Below are positions 1-8,708 of a stretch of 64,000 bases of DNA, piece by piece (the stretch's first letter is position 1; every line of letters starts with the position of its first letter). The stretch is from Pseudomonas marginalis (GTDB taxonomy: Bacteria; Pseudomonadota; Gammaproteobacteria; Pseudomonadales; Pseudomonadaceae), in NCBI RefSeq assembly GCF_024169655.1, contig NZ_JALJWV010000001.1, forward strand, positions 1,493,001 through 1,557,000. The letters run 5' to 3'. The position numbers and the translations under genes are program-made. The notes beneath the pieces were generated by a model, which saw nothing but the letters and a program-made list of their open reading frames with translations, was not told where the DNA came from and did not search any database.

Positions 1-732
1 ATCGATCTGCGCTCGGCGTGGCAGCCATTGCGCCTCGGGTTGCTGGTCGATGGCTTCCTGGGCCAAGGCCTTGAGCAGGCTGTTGAGCTGCATCGCGCTC
101 TGTTCCTGCCAGTTCAGTTGCAGCAGGCCTTCGAGCAGTTCGTCTTGCTGGTCCTCACGCAGGAAACGGTCGGCCAGGCCCAAATCCAGCGCGTCGCGGC
201 CGTTGATGTGTGCGCCGGTCAGGCCGAGGAACATCCCCAGCTTGCCCGGCAGGCGCGACAGGAACCAACTGGCGCCCACGTCCGGGTACAGGCCGATGCT
301 GATCTCGGGCATGGCCAAGCGACTGCTGGGGGTGACGATGCGCACCGAGGCGCTTTGCAGCAAGCCCATGCCGCCGCCCAGCACATAACCGTGGCCCCAG
401 CAGATCAACGGTTTGGGGTAAGTGTGCAGGCGATAGTCGAGACGATATTCCGCGGCAAAAAACTGCGCGGCCAGCTCCGGCACCACGCCGGGTTGTTCGC
501 GGCAGGCCTGGGCCAGGCTGCGCACTTCGCCGCCGGCGCAGAACGCTTTGGGCCCATTGCCGCGCAATAGCACGCAGACGATGTTCGGGTCTTTGGCCCA
601 GACGTCCAGGCGTTCGCCCAGGGCCAGGATCATCGGCAGGGAGAGGGCGTTGAGGGACTTTTCGGCGTCCAGGCTGGCGATGCCGATGCGCGCGCCGCCG
701 CTGCCGGTCAGCTCTTCGAAGTGCAGGTTCAT
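1..732 (-). CDS. Enoyl-CoA hydratase/isomerase family protein, 3-hydroxyisobutyryl-CoA hydrolase-like (3' end outside window)
   Basis: The minus strand is open from an ATG at 732 to the window edge, giving 244 residues. The crotonase fold is visible: an oxyanion-hole segment CAGGEVR near residue 66, a GGGMGLL segment, and the MPE...GLYPDVG pair typical of the 3-hydroxyisobutyryl-CoA hydrolase (HIBCH) branch. Members of that branch hydrolyse 3-hydroxyisobutyryl-CoA in valine degradation. The family normally runs to about 350-370 residues, so roughly a third is missing off the left edge. It diverges from ung. Assignment to the hydrolase rather than a true hydratase rests on the PDVG motif and is moderately sure. 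Confidence 0.82.
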   Translation of the reverse strand, partial: MNLHFEELTGSGGARIGIASLDAEKSLNALSLPMILALGERLDVWAKDPNIVCVLLRGNGPKAFCAGGEVRSLAQACREQPGVVPELAAQFFAAEYRLDYRLHTYPKPLICWGHGYVLGGGMGLLQSASVRIVTPSSRLAMPEISIGLYPDVGASWFLSRLPGKLGMFLGLTGAHINGRDALDLGLADRFLREDQQDELLEGLLQLNWQEQSAMQLNSLLKALAQEAIDQQPEAQWLPRRAQID

Positions 733-868
733 CGTGACCTCAATCGGGAAGGTGAACGTTGAGTATGATCCCTTCATGGGAAAGCGCCGGTTGTGTGTCA
801 GATCAATTGACAAGCGGGGTCGGCTTTCCTAGGGTTCGCCTCATTCTTTTTTACAAGACCAGTCAATC

Positions 869-1561
869 ATGACCGAAGGCGACCGTATCAAACTCGAACC
901 CAGCTGGAAACACGCCCTGCGCGATGAGTTCGAGCAGCCCTACATGGCCCAACTGCGTGAGTTCCTGCGCCAGGAACACGCGGCCGGCAAGGAGATTTAC
1001 CCGCCTGGCCCGTTGATCTTCAACGCGCTCAATTCCACGCCGCTGGACAAGGTCAAGGTGGTGATCCTCGGCCAGGACCCCTACCACGGCCCCGGCCAGG
1101 CCCACGGTTTGTGCTTCTCGGTGCAACCGGGCGTGCCGACGCCGCCGTCGCTGGTCAATATCTATAAAGAGCTCAAGCGCGACCTGAACATCGACATCCC
1201 CAATCATGGCTGCCTGCAAAGCTGGGCCGACCAGGGCGTGTTGCTGCTCAACACCACCATGACCGTGGAGCGCGCCAACGCCAACGCCCATGCGGGCAAG
1301 GGCTGGCAGTTCTTTACCGACCGGATTATCGAGGTGGTCAGCGAACACCAGCCGCATCTGGTGTTCCTGTTGTGGGGCGCCCATGCGCAGAGCAAGCAGA
1401 AGCTGATCGATGCGACCAAGCACCTGGTGCTGACGTCGGTCCACCCGTCGCCGTTGTCGGCGTATCGCGGGTTTCTGGGCTGCGGGCATTTCAGCCGCAC
1501 CAATAAGTTTCTTGAGCAGAATGGCGAGACGCCTATCGAGTGGCGGCTGCCGCCGCTCTAA
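869..1561 (+). CDS. ung: Uracil-DNA glycosylase (family 1)
   Basis: A 230-residue cytoplasmic repair enzyme that excises uracil from DNA. The water-activating motif GQDPYHG is at residues 69-75 with catalytic Asp70. The DNA-intercalation motif [11 protein letters not shown] begins at His192. The length matches the UNG family. The ATG at 869 gives the expected N-terminus. It stands alone, followed by 141 bases before the next gene. In PAO1, as I recall, ung lies directly beside the gene preceding tctA; here about 10.8 kb separates it from the abrB-tct block. Confidence 0.97.
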   Translation: MTEGDRIKLEPSWKHALRDEFEQPYMAQLREFLRQEHAAGKEIYPPGPLIFNALNSTPLDKVKVVILGQDPYHGPGQAHGLCFSVQPGVPTPPSLVNIYKELKRDLNIDIPNHGCLQSWADQGVLLLNTTMTVERANANAHAGKGWQFFTDRIIEVVSEHQPHLVFLLWGAHAQSKQKLIDATKHLVLTSVHPSPLSAYRGFLGCGHFSRTNKFLEQNGETPIEWRLPPL

Positions 1562-1702
1562 TCATTAGGGCAACCTGTTACTTTCGACAGTATCCAGAGG
1601 GTGTTTTTGCGCATTAAATGATCCACCTGGCTTTGTCGGTTGGGTGCGCTCCAGTCGGTGGTCAATGGCCAGTCATTGATCAATTGCACTAGGAGAGTGG
1701 AC

Positions 1703-3709
1703 ATGCCCAAGAACAAAGCCCCAACCCCTCGGATGCTGGATGCGCCCTGGATTCCAGCAGCCCTGCCATTTCTGGATGATGAGGTGGCTTACAAGATACA
1801 CCGGTTGGATCAACTCGCCCCGTTGGCAGTGGAAGTGTCTGTACTTTGGCCAGGTGTAGATCTGCTTGACCCCGGTGAGGTGACACGTATTACCTGGCTA
1901 TGGGATAACCAGCCGGTCGGCGATGTGAAGCAATTGGAAGCCCCCTATAATGAACTTGATCTACCGAAAGTGGCTACGGAGATACCGATCATCCTTCTGG
2001 ACGTGCCCGGCTTGCACAGTTTGCAATACATCGTTGAGCTGGTCCCTGGCAACGATGCAGACCCTTCATTTCCGATCCAGGTTGACTTGGACAAGTTCGC
2101 GCCTAATCAAGGGCAGCAACCTAGCAGGTTGATGTTTGACGACTACATTCAAAATAACGGCGTCACTGATGAGTATTTAGCCGACCCCGCCAACAATGAC
2201 GAAGTCGTGGCAATTGTGCCGCGATGGCCCGATATGCGCCTGGAGGATCGCGTTGACGGTAAGTTGACGCTGTTGCCGGCGCTCCGAGGCCCACATTCGC
2301 GCAACGACGACATAGTGGCATCGGTGGAAATCACTCAGGCTCATAAAAACGGTGCTCCCATCGAACTGGCATTTAGAGGCGAAACGTTTCGCTTACTGCC
2401 CAGCAATCGAGAGCTCTCCGCCCAATACTATTTGACTGACCGCACCGGTTGGCAGGGGCCAGCGTCGCGTACGTCCGTGGTGCTGAATGCCATCACGCCC
2501 TCGCCAATAGCTTTTCCCGCGCCAGAGGTGCCACAAGCCTTCGGCTTGGGAGCGAACGGGCTGATTGATCTGGAAGATGCCCGTGAAACTGGTGGCGTCT
2601 ACATGAATATCCTAGAAATCGTTGGCGCAGATGAGGGCGACGTGGTGACGCCTTCCTGGAACTTGATTCCCCTTCCACAGATCATCGTGGGTCCTTTCCA
2701 GGTGTGGCCAGTGCGTGTGCCAATCCCTTGGCTGACCCTGGCCCAAGGCGGCTTCGAGCTGGCAGGCGGGATCATCCGGGCCAGCTACACCTGGCAGCGA
2801 GGAATCGGTGCTGCCCGGCCATCCGTCGTCAGGTTCGTCCCCGTAGACCTGACTGCAGTGGGCGAACTTAACCCGGAGAACCCCAATTTCATCAACCCTC
2901 TGCTTCTGCTTCCAACCGTCAAAGGTGTGACGGGCGATGATGTATTGACCATCCTCGACCGAGATAAGCCCGCTAATGTGGAATTGGTGTTGGGCGTTGA
3001 CTTCAATGTGGGTGATCTGCTGGAGCTGATTTGGAATGACAACCCCGTGCCGGTGGATACCCACTCTGTAGCTATCGGTGAGAATCCGGGAGCGGTCATC
3101 CCGTTCCAGATTCCCTGGGCGCTCATCGACCCGGTTGGCAATGCACTGACCAATCTCTTCTACCGCACGTTCAATGGCGTGAATCGCCAGCGCTCAAACA
3201 ACAAAGTCATCACTGTGGTGGTTTCGCCGATTTTGGGGCTAAAGTCCACCCGATACCCGGACGTGAACTACGCTCCAGGACCCGATTCCGGGTTTATTGG
3301 TTGCGCGCTCACTCCTCACCCCTCTTATGGCGTTCAGGTGTTTGTCCCGGGGGACGATACGCGCCTTCGGGTAGGCGATGTGTTGCGATTGAGCTGGGTG
3401 GGCTATGCCAGCCCCAATGGCAACCTCAGTCATGTGATCAGCGGCTCTGAAGGCGAGTGGGATTCTCCGCCCTTGACCTTGGAATGGGTGAAAAACGGTT
3501 ACCCGTTCACGGTGCCGTTCAATCCCCATGTGTCGTTACCTGGGTTGGTCAAACCAGACGACTATCCCCATAAGCCGATCTACGGCTCAGCCACTACAAG
3601 TTACAAGGTGATTCGTGGTGGGGTGACAGTCGGCGGGTCGAATCCTAGCTTGGTGCTGGTCACTTTGATTCGCCCAAACAATGCACCGCCTTGTATTGCA
3701 CCTGACTGA
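1703..3709 (+). CDS. Large leaderless multidomain protein of unknown function (paralogue A)
   Basis: I do not recognise this 668-residue protein. The ATG at 1703 is chosen because AGGAGAG lies just upstream; the frame opens earlier at 1640 without a ribosome site. It has no signal peptide and no membrane segment. Composition (many V, P, D, N, short beta-strand-like segments) suggests tandem Ig-like beta-sandwich modules. It shares colinear motifs with the gene at 4074: LDPGEV at residues 55-60 (ADPGEV there) and GVTDEYL...VPRWPDM at 153-178 (GDITPAYL...IPRLADT there). A GVTDE...RYP version recurs in the protein at 8709-12275. A hairpin follows the stop. Product class is well supported; function unknown. 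Confidence 0.7.
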   Translation: MPKNKAPTPRMLDAPWIPAALPFLDDEVAYKIHRLDQLAPLAVEVSVLWPGVDLLDPGEVTRITWLWDNQPVGDVKQLEAPYNELDLPKVATEIPIILLDVPGLHSLQYIVELVPGNDADPSFPIQVDLDKFAPNQGQQPSRLMFDDYIQNNGVTDEYLADPANNDEVVAIVPRWPDMRLEDRVDGKLTLLPALRGPHSRNDDIVASVEITQAHKNGAPIELAFRGETFRLLPSNRELSAQYYLTDRTGWQGPASRTSVVLNAITPSPIAFPAPEVPQAFGLGANGLIDLEDARETGGVYMNILEIVGADEGDVVTPSWNLIPLPQIIVGPFQVWPVRVPIPWLTLAQGGFELAGGIIRASYTWQRGIGAARPSVVRFVPVDLTAVGELNPENPNFINPLLLLPTVKGVTGDDVLTILDRDKPANVELVLGVDFNVGDLLELIWNDNPVPVDTHSVAIGENPGAVIPFQIPWALIDPVGNALTNLFYRTFNGVNRQRSNNKVITVVVSPILGLKSTRYPDVNYAPGPDSGFIGCALTPHPSYGVQVFVPGDDTRLRVGDVLRLSWVGYASPNGNLSHVISGSEGEWDSPPLTLEWVKNGYPFTVPFNPHVSLPGLVKPDDYPHKPIYGSATTSYKVIRGGVTVGGSNPSLVLVTLIRPNNAPPCIAPD

Positions 3710-3720
3710 GTTAGCGTACG

Positions 3721-3749
3721 AAGGGGAAGGGCGCAATGCCCTTCCCCTT
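3721..3749 (+). terminator. Hairpin terminator after paralogue A
   Basis: A perfect 12-bp stem (3721-3732 with 3738-3749) closes a 5-base loop 11 bases after the stop codon. The downstream T tract is short (three T), so it may be a weak terminator or an mRNA 3'-end stabiliser. Confidence 0.6.
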
Positions 3750-4073
3750 TGATCGGAACGCAGTTGAAAGCACTTTCTGATAGAACCATTTGTGCTTTTC
3801 AAAGCCTGGTAAATGCGCGCAGGTAGTGAAAAAAAGAAGGCTCACTGTTTTTAGCTGTTGATTGCGCAGCAGCATACTTTTTTGTCTTTGACAAGTTGTG
3901 AGTCTTGACAGTTACGCAATCACTGAGACCCCTGTTTAATGAGCCTACCGTCGTCAGGTTGTACTGATCTGCGGTGATGAAAAGCGATATCTCCAATAAC
4001 AGGGTCGCAGGTCTGAGGGTGAAATGCCGTTGTCCGATCCTGATCCGTCCATTGATGCAAGGAGCTTAGGATC
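3750..4073. other. Intergenic region upstream of paralogue B
   Basis: About 320 bases with lower GC than the flanking genes. TTGACA-like hexamers occur near 3890 and 3905, but neither has a good -10 at normal spacing, so I call no promoter. GGAGC about 11 bases before 4074 is the ribosome site of the next gene. No conserved RNA element was recognised. Confidence 0.4.
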
Positions 4074-6011
4074 ATGTCAAACAAACAGTCTTCAATGAGT
4101 GCCAAACCGCTCGCCGATGAGGGGGCGCGGCGTTCGCGTTACCGTCGAGTCGCCGACGACCCGTTGGCCCCCCCGCCTATTATTTTGAATGCGCTTCCTG
4201 ATGTAGCAGGGGACGATCAACACAATGTGCTTTCCAGATCCGTTCAGCTCTTGGGTATGAAGATATCTATAGATCGATGGTTTCCTCTTGCTGATCCGGG
4301 TGAAGTCGATACCGCTTTTTTCTACGCCAATGGCAAGCTGGTCGGGTTCTACACCTATGACGGTGATGATCCTGCCCCACCTGATCCGGTCGAGATCACC
4401 CTTAACTCCGTCGCGGAGCTTCGCACCCACGGTATCAAGGAAATCACCTTTAAGATTGAGCATGCCAACGGCAATACCGCGTTCTCAGAGATAGAGACGG
4501 TGTTTGTCGACACTATCGATCCTAACTACAACAACCAGCCGCCTGCGATTGGTCTACCTGTCGATTTGACAGGAGACATCACGCCGGCATATTTGACCGG
4601 TAAGCCCGGGCTGATCTGCTCCATTCCACGGTTGGCAGACACCCGGCCGGGAGACACGTGGCAAGCGTTTTTCGGAGATGCCGATGAAATCGGCGTCAGC
4701 GGTGTTTTTCCCGACACTGGCAATGCCAGCTGTACGTTCATCACCGCTAATATCATGTCTGCCGGGCCTGGCGATTACGCTATCAGGTTTATCGCGACTG
4801 ATCGTGCGGGTAACGCCACGCAGTTCTCCTTTCCCAGGACGGTCACTGTCAGAGTCAGCGAGCCGCCGGTGCTCGGTACGCTGTCAGTCGTGGAAGGGCC
4901 TTTGGTGAACAAGGAAGAGGCGCGTAACGGTGTTACGGTGCAGCTTTCGACGATTACAGATTTTTTGTCGGACGATATTGTTCGGGTGTTCTGGGAAGGC
5001 ACGCCGGTCGCTTCAAGGCCGGTCGGATTGTTTCCGATTTTTCCTTTCGAGTTCCCTGTTTTGTTCGCCCAAATCGCCGAGCCCGGCGAGCTCTATACAG
5101 CCAATATTGAGTGTACGGTAAGCCGTGCAACTGCTCCCGTTACCACGACCGTGGAGGTGGACCTGGTTGAGCCCGGTACCGGCAACCCAGGCCCGGGGCC
5201 GGTGGATGACTTGCTTGATAAACCGGTTGTTCGCGGCGGCGTTGAAATGCTCGAAAACCAATTGGTGGAAAGTGATCGCAACACCGCCGCCACCGCCACT
5301 TTCACGATTCCAGAAAACCTGGGGGTCGGCGATTTCATTGACATTATTTACGGCACCATGGGAGGGATGGCGGGCTCCACCTATACTGTAACGGGAACCG
5401 AACTTCCGGATTTTGAGGTCGTACTGCCTATTGCTTGGTCGATTATCGAGCTGTACGGCAATGGAGATATCCCGTGTTATTACAGGATCCGCAACGCGAA
5501 CAACTACAAGCATTCACCTAGTCAAGAGGTAGAAGTCAGCATCTACAGCCTCAATGGCCTGGCGGATGCAGAGTTCACGGTGAAAAGCCCGACACGAGGT
5601 ACGCTCAATTGTGAAGCGGGGCTTAGCCCGCGGCCTTGGGTGGGGGTCCCTATCTTTATCAAAGACACCGTCACGCTGGCATTGAATGACGTGGTTACTG
5701 TTCATGCGGTCCGCTATGCCTTTGCCGATAACACCACACCGGTAGGCGATCCCATAGAGTCGCCGGAGCAAGAGGTCTCGTTCAACGATATCCAGAGTGG
5801 CTTCACTGTAACGCTCGACCTTGGGGCGTGGTTCAGGGCTCACACCGCCAGTGGGGGGCGCGGGTGGGTGGGCGTCACTTGGAGCATTTTCCGACCAAGT
5901 ACAGGCGATCGAGGCACCTCGGACGAAGTGCAAATCCAGTGGGATTTCCGTGTCGCGGCTCCACCGCTGAACACGTGTGTACCTGGTGCGACGCGGGCCG
6001 GTACGCTTTGA
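4074..6011 (+). CDS. Large leaderless multidomain protein of unknown function (paralogue B)
   Basis: A 645-residue protein with no signal peptide; the N-terminus is basic and disordered-looking (residues 1-30). The start at 4074 has a GGAGC ribosome site. Several segments read like Ig/cadherin-type strands, for example ...GDYAIRFIATDRAGNATQF near residues 238-256, a phrase typical of bacterial Ig-like domains. ADPGEV (73-78) and GDITPAYL...IPRLADTRPGD (167-194) align in order with paralogue A. Function not recognised; adhesion or surface display is conceivable, but no export signal is visible. It is followed by a strong terminator, so it is its own transcription unit. Confidence 0.7.
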   Translation: MSNKQSSMSAKPLADEGARRSRYRRVADDPLAPPPIILNALPDVAGDDQHNVLSRSVQLLGMKISIDRWFPLADPGEVDTAFFYANGKLVGFYTYDGDDPAPPDPVEITLNSVAELRTHGIKEITFKIEHANGNTAFSEIETVFVDTIDPNYNNQPPAIGLPVDLTGDITPAYLTGKPGLICSIPRLADTRPGDTWQAFFGDADEIGVSGVFPDTGNASCTFITANIMSAGPGDYAIRFIATDRAGNATQFSFPRTVTVRVSEPPVLGTLSVVEGPLVNKEEARNGVTVQLSTITDFLSDDIVRVFWEGTPVASRPVGLFPIFPFEFPVLFAQIAEPGELYTANIECTVSRATAPVTTTVEVDLVEPGTGNPGPGPVDDLLDKPVVRGGVEMLENQLVESDRNTAATATFTIPENLGVGDFIDIIYGTMGGMAGSTYTVTGTELPDFEVVLPIAWSIIELYGNGDIPCYYRIRNANNYKHSPSQEVEVSIYSLNGLADAEFTVKSPTRGTLNCEAGLSPRPWVGVPIFIKDTVTLALNDVVTVHAVRYAFADNTTPVGDPIESPEQEVSFNDIQSGFTVTLDLGAWFRAHTASGGRGWVGVTWSIFRPSTGDRGTSDEVQIQWDFRVAAPPLNTCVPGATRAGTL

Positions 6012-6073
6012 TCGACCCGTTGACCCTGTGACCCGCCTCGGCAGCCACAGGGTTAATGAGATGGTCACCCCTT

Positions 6074-6114
6074 ACACCCTGTGATGGCTACGCCTTCACA
6101 GGGTGTTTTTGTTT
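6074..6114 (+). terminator. Rho-independent terminator after paralogue B
   Basis: An 11-bp stem (6074-6084 with 6096-6106) is followed by TTTTTGTTTT. It ends transcription from 4074-6011. The remaining bases to 6317 hold the leader of the autotransporter gene; I see no confident promoter hexamers there. Confidence 0.85.
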
Positions 6115-6317
6115 TCGCAGGTCATCATCATGAGCAAGTCAGCACTGATCGGTATCAGCAACCGATGTCAGCGCGATTCAGGTTGAAAAGGAGCAGTTAA
6201 GGAAAGTCCTACATAACGCGGTAACTCCAGTCTTTAGTCTTCGCGCCGTGGAAAACGGAAGCCTAGTCGGTAGGGCCTCCGGGTTCGAACTGGTACTTTT
6301 ACTGAGGTTAACTGGAC

Positions 6318-8588
6318 ATGCATACGCCTGACTCTTCCCGTTTTAAATACTCTCGTTTATCGACAGCGATTAAGCTGATCGCCGTCGCACCCCTCTACTT
6401 CATGAGCTCCCAGGCCATGGCGCTGGAGGATCTTGATGGTAAAACCAAAAACGTCTACGCCGGCGACTTTGCGGACTCTTTCACGCTGAGAAACAATGCC
6501 ACGCTGAATCTTTATGAAGGCGCATTGGCACGTGGTGTTGTGGCGGCCAACTCGACCTTGAACATGGAGGGTGCGCGGGTTGCGTCGACCACCGCTGGCA
6601 CCGCGGTCGTGTTGACCAACAGCAAGGCGCAGATCAACAACTCGCTGATCACCAGCTCCGTGGCGGGCGGCCTGGATGTCGTGCGCAATTCGACTACCTC
6701 TACGGGCAGCGAAGCGTACCTTAACTTCAGCGAAGTACGTGGTGCCACCTACGGCGCCAATGTGACCTCGCACAGCACGCTGTATCTCAACGACTCGAAA
6801 CTGTTCGGCGGTAGCCAGGCCGGTCTGATCTTGCGCGGTGGTGCGGCTGAGGCGTTCAACAGCGAAATCACCGGTGCTACCAACGGCATCCGCATGACTC
6901 GCGAACACAGCACTGTACCCAACTCTCCGCAATTGCGCTTGGAAGGTACACGCGTAGAAGGGCTTGCAGGTGCTGCGATCAGGGTCGATACGCCGATCAC
7001 TGCTGAAATCGATGTGAATAACGGCTCCACGCTTATTGGCAGTGACGGCACGATGGTCGAACTGGCCAATAGCGGCAACGCCAACATGCGTGTTAACAGC
7101 AGCATGCTGGCCGGTAACATCCTGGTCGGTATGGACAGCACACTGGACCTGAGCCTTGACCGCGCCATCATGAACGGCGACGTGATCAACACTGGCGGCA
7201 ACGCGAGTGTCGGTCTCAACAACGGCTCGATCCTCACCGGCCGCCTGGAGAACGTCGACAAACTGGCGATCAACAGCGACGCCACCTGGGTGATGGTCGA
7301 CCACCAGCAGGTCGGCGACTTGTCCCTGAGCGGCGGTAACGTCAAGTTCGGCGAGACCGGTACGTTCTACCAGTTGGACGTGGCCAACCTGTCGGGTAAC
7401 GGCACCTTCATCATGAGCGCGGACTTTGCCACCCTGGCCGGCGATTTCCTTAACGTGACCGGCACCTCGTCGGGCGACCACAAACTGCTGATCGCCAGCA
7501 GCGGCGCTGACCCGTTGAGCGATGACCGCCTGCACGTGGTACACACCGCCGACGGTGGCGCCCAGTTCAGCCTGATCGGCGACCGCGTGGATGTGGGTAC
7601 CTACTCCTACAGCCTGATCAATGAAAACGACGGCCAGGATTGGCTGCTCGATCCGGACAGCAAGGTGATCAGCCCGAGCACCAACTCGGTGTTGGCATTG
7701 TTCAACGCAGCCCCCACTGTGCTCTTGGGTGAAATGACCACCCTGCGTACCCGCATGGGCGAACTGCGCTTCAGCGAAGGCCAGTCGGCCGGGTTCTGGA
7801 CCCGCGCCTATGGCAACAAGTATGAGGTGTCCAACGACAAGACCGGCCTGGGCTACAACCAGTCGCAACGCGGCTTTACCCTCGGTGCCGACGCGCCGGT
7901 GTCGGGCGGCGATGGCCAGTGGTTGATCGGTGCAATGGTCGGTCACAGCACCTCGGACCTGGACTTGAACCGTGGCAGCAGTGCAACCGTCAACAGCTAC
8001 TATGTCGGCGGTTACGCCACCTGGCTGGATGCCGAGAGCGGCTTCTACTTCGACGGCGTGCTCAAGTTCAACCGCTTGCACAACGAGTCCAATGTGGCCA
8101 TGAGCGACGGCAAGAAAGCCAAGGGCAACTACACGCAAAACGCGGTGGGCGCGTCGGCAGAAGTCGGTCGCCACATCACGCTGGACGACGGTTTCTTCGT
8201 TGAACCGTATGGTCAACTTGCTGCTGTGATCACCCAGGCGCAGAGCTACACGCTGGACAATGGCCTGGATGCCAAGGGTGACCGCTCCAGCACGGTGATC
8301 GGTGAGCTCGGTACCACCGTGGGGCGCACTATCCAGCTGGAAAGCGGCGGTGTATTGCAGCCGTACTTGAAGGCGGCGGTGGCCCACGAGTTCGACCAGA
8401 GCAACAAAGTGTTCGTCAACGACAACGCGTTCAACAACGACTTGTCGGGTTCGCGCCTGAAGCTGGGTGCGGGTGTGGCGATGTCGGTGTCGCAGAACGT
8501 GAAGCTGCATGCGGATCTGGAACACAGCACGGGCAAGAACATCAAACAGCCGTTTGGGATGAATGTGGGGTTGCGGTATGATTTTTAA
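6318..8588 (+). CDS. Classical (type Va) autotransporter with pertactin-like passenger
   Basis: A 756-residue outer-membrane autotransporter. Residues 1-35 form an extended signal peptide ending SSQAMA. Residues about 36-480 are a repetitive, N/S/T/G-rich beta-helix passenger of the pertactin type. From about residue 490 (GFWTRAYGNKY) to the C-terminus is the 12-stranded beta-barrel, closing with LRYDF and a terminal Phe, the outer-membrane insertion signal. No protease triad or RGD is evident in the passenger, so adhesion is more likely than enzymatic activity. A GAGG ribosome site precedes the ATG. It sits between paralogues B and C and is bounded by terminators on both sides. Confidence 0.9.
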   Translation: MHTPDSSRFKYSRLSTAIKLIAVAPLYFMSSQAMALEDLDGKTKNVYAGDFADSFTLRNNATLNLYEGALARGVVAANSTLNMEGARVASTTAGTAVVLTNSKAQINNSLITSSVAGGLDVVRNSTTSTGSEAYLNFSEVRGATYGANVTSHSTLYLNDSKLFGGSQAGLILRGGAAEAFNSEITGATNGIRMTREHSTVPNSPQLRLEGTRVEGLAGAAIRVDTPITAEIDVNNGSTLIGSDGTMVELANSGNANMRVNSSMLAGNILVGMDSTLDLSLDRAIMNGDVINTGGNASVGLNNGSILTGRLENVDKLAINSDATWVMVDHQQVGDLSLSGGNVKFGETGTFYQLDVANLSGNGTFIMSADFATLAGDFLNVTGTSSGDHKLLIASSGADPLSDDRLHVVHTADGGAQFSLIGDRVDVGTYSYSLINENDGQDWLLDPDSKVISPSTNSVLALFNAAPTVLLGEMTTLRTRMGELRFSEGQSAGFWTRAYGNKYEVSNDKTGLGYNQSQRGFTLGADAPVSGGDGQWLIGAMVGHSTSDLDLNRGSSATVNSYYVGGYATWLDAESGFYFDGVLKFNRLHNESNVAMSDGKKAKGNYTQNAVGASAEVGRHITLDDGFFVEPYGQLAAVITQAQSYTLDNGLDAKGDRSSTVIGELGTTVGRTIQLESGGVLQPYLKAAVAHEFDQSNKVFVNDNAFNNDLSGSRLKLGAGVAMSVSQNVKLHADLEHSTGKNIKQPFGMNVGLRYDF

Positions 8589-8637
8589 GCCGCTTCACAG
8601 GCTTGTTATTCAGGTTGGCGATTGTGCATGAATAAAC

Positions 8638-8669
8638 ATAAGGCCGGTTTCAAAAGAAACCGGCCTTAT
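8638..8669. terminator. Bidirectional terminator between convergent genes
   Basis: A perfect 14-bp stem (8638-8651 with 8656-8669) with an AAAA loop lies between the convergent autotransporter and propeller genes. T-rich runs are short on both sides, but position and stem strength support a shared terminator. Confidence 0.75.
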
Positions 8670-8708
8670 GGTTTGGGCGCGCATTAAATATAATCGCGTA
8701 AGCGTCTT

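Noticed and set aside
6357..8525. 722-residue open frame antisense to the autotransporter
   Set aside because: It is a shadow of the real gene: His/Val/Gln/Arg-biased composition from reading GC-rich third positions, no family resemblance, no ribosome site.
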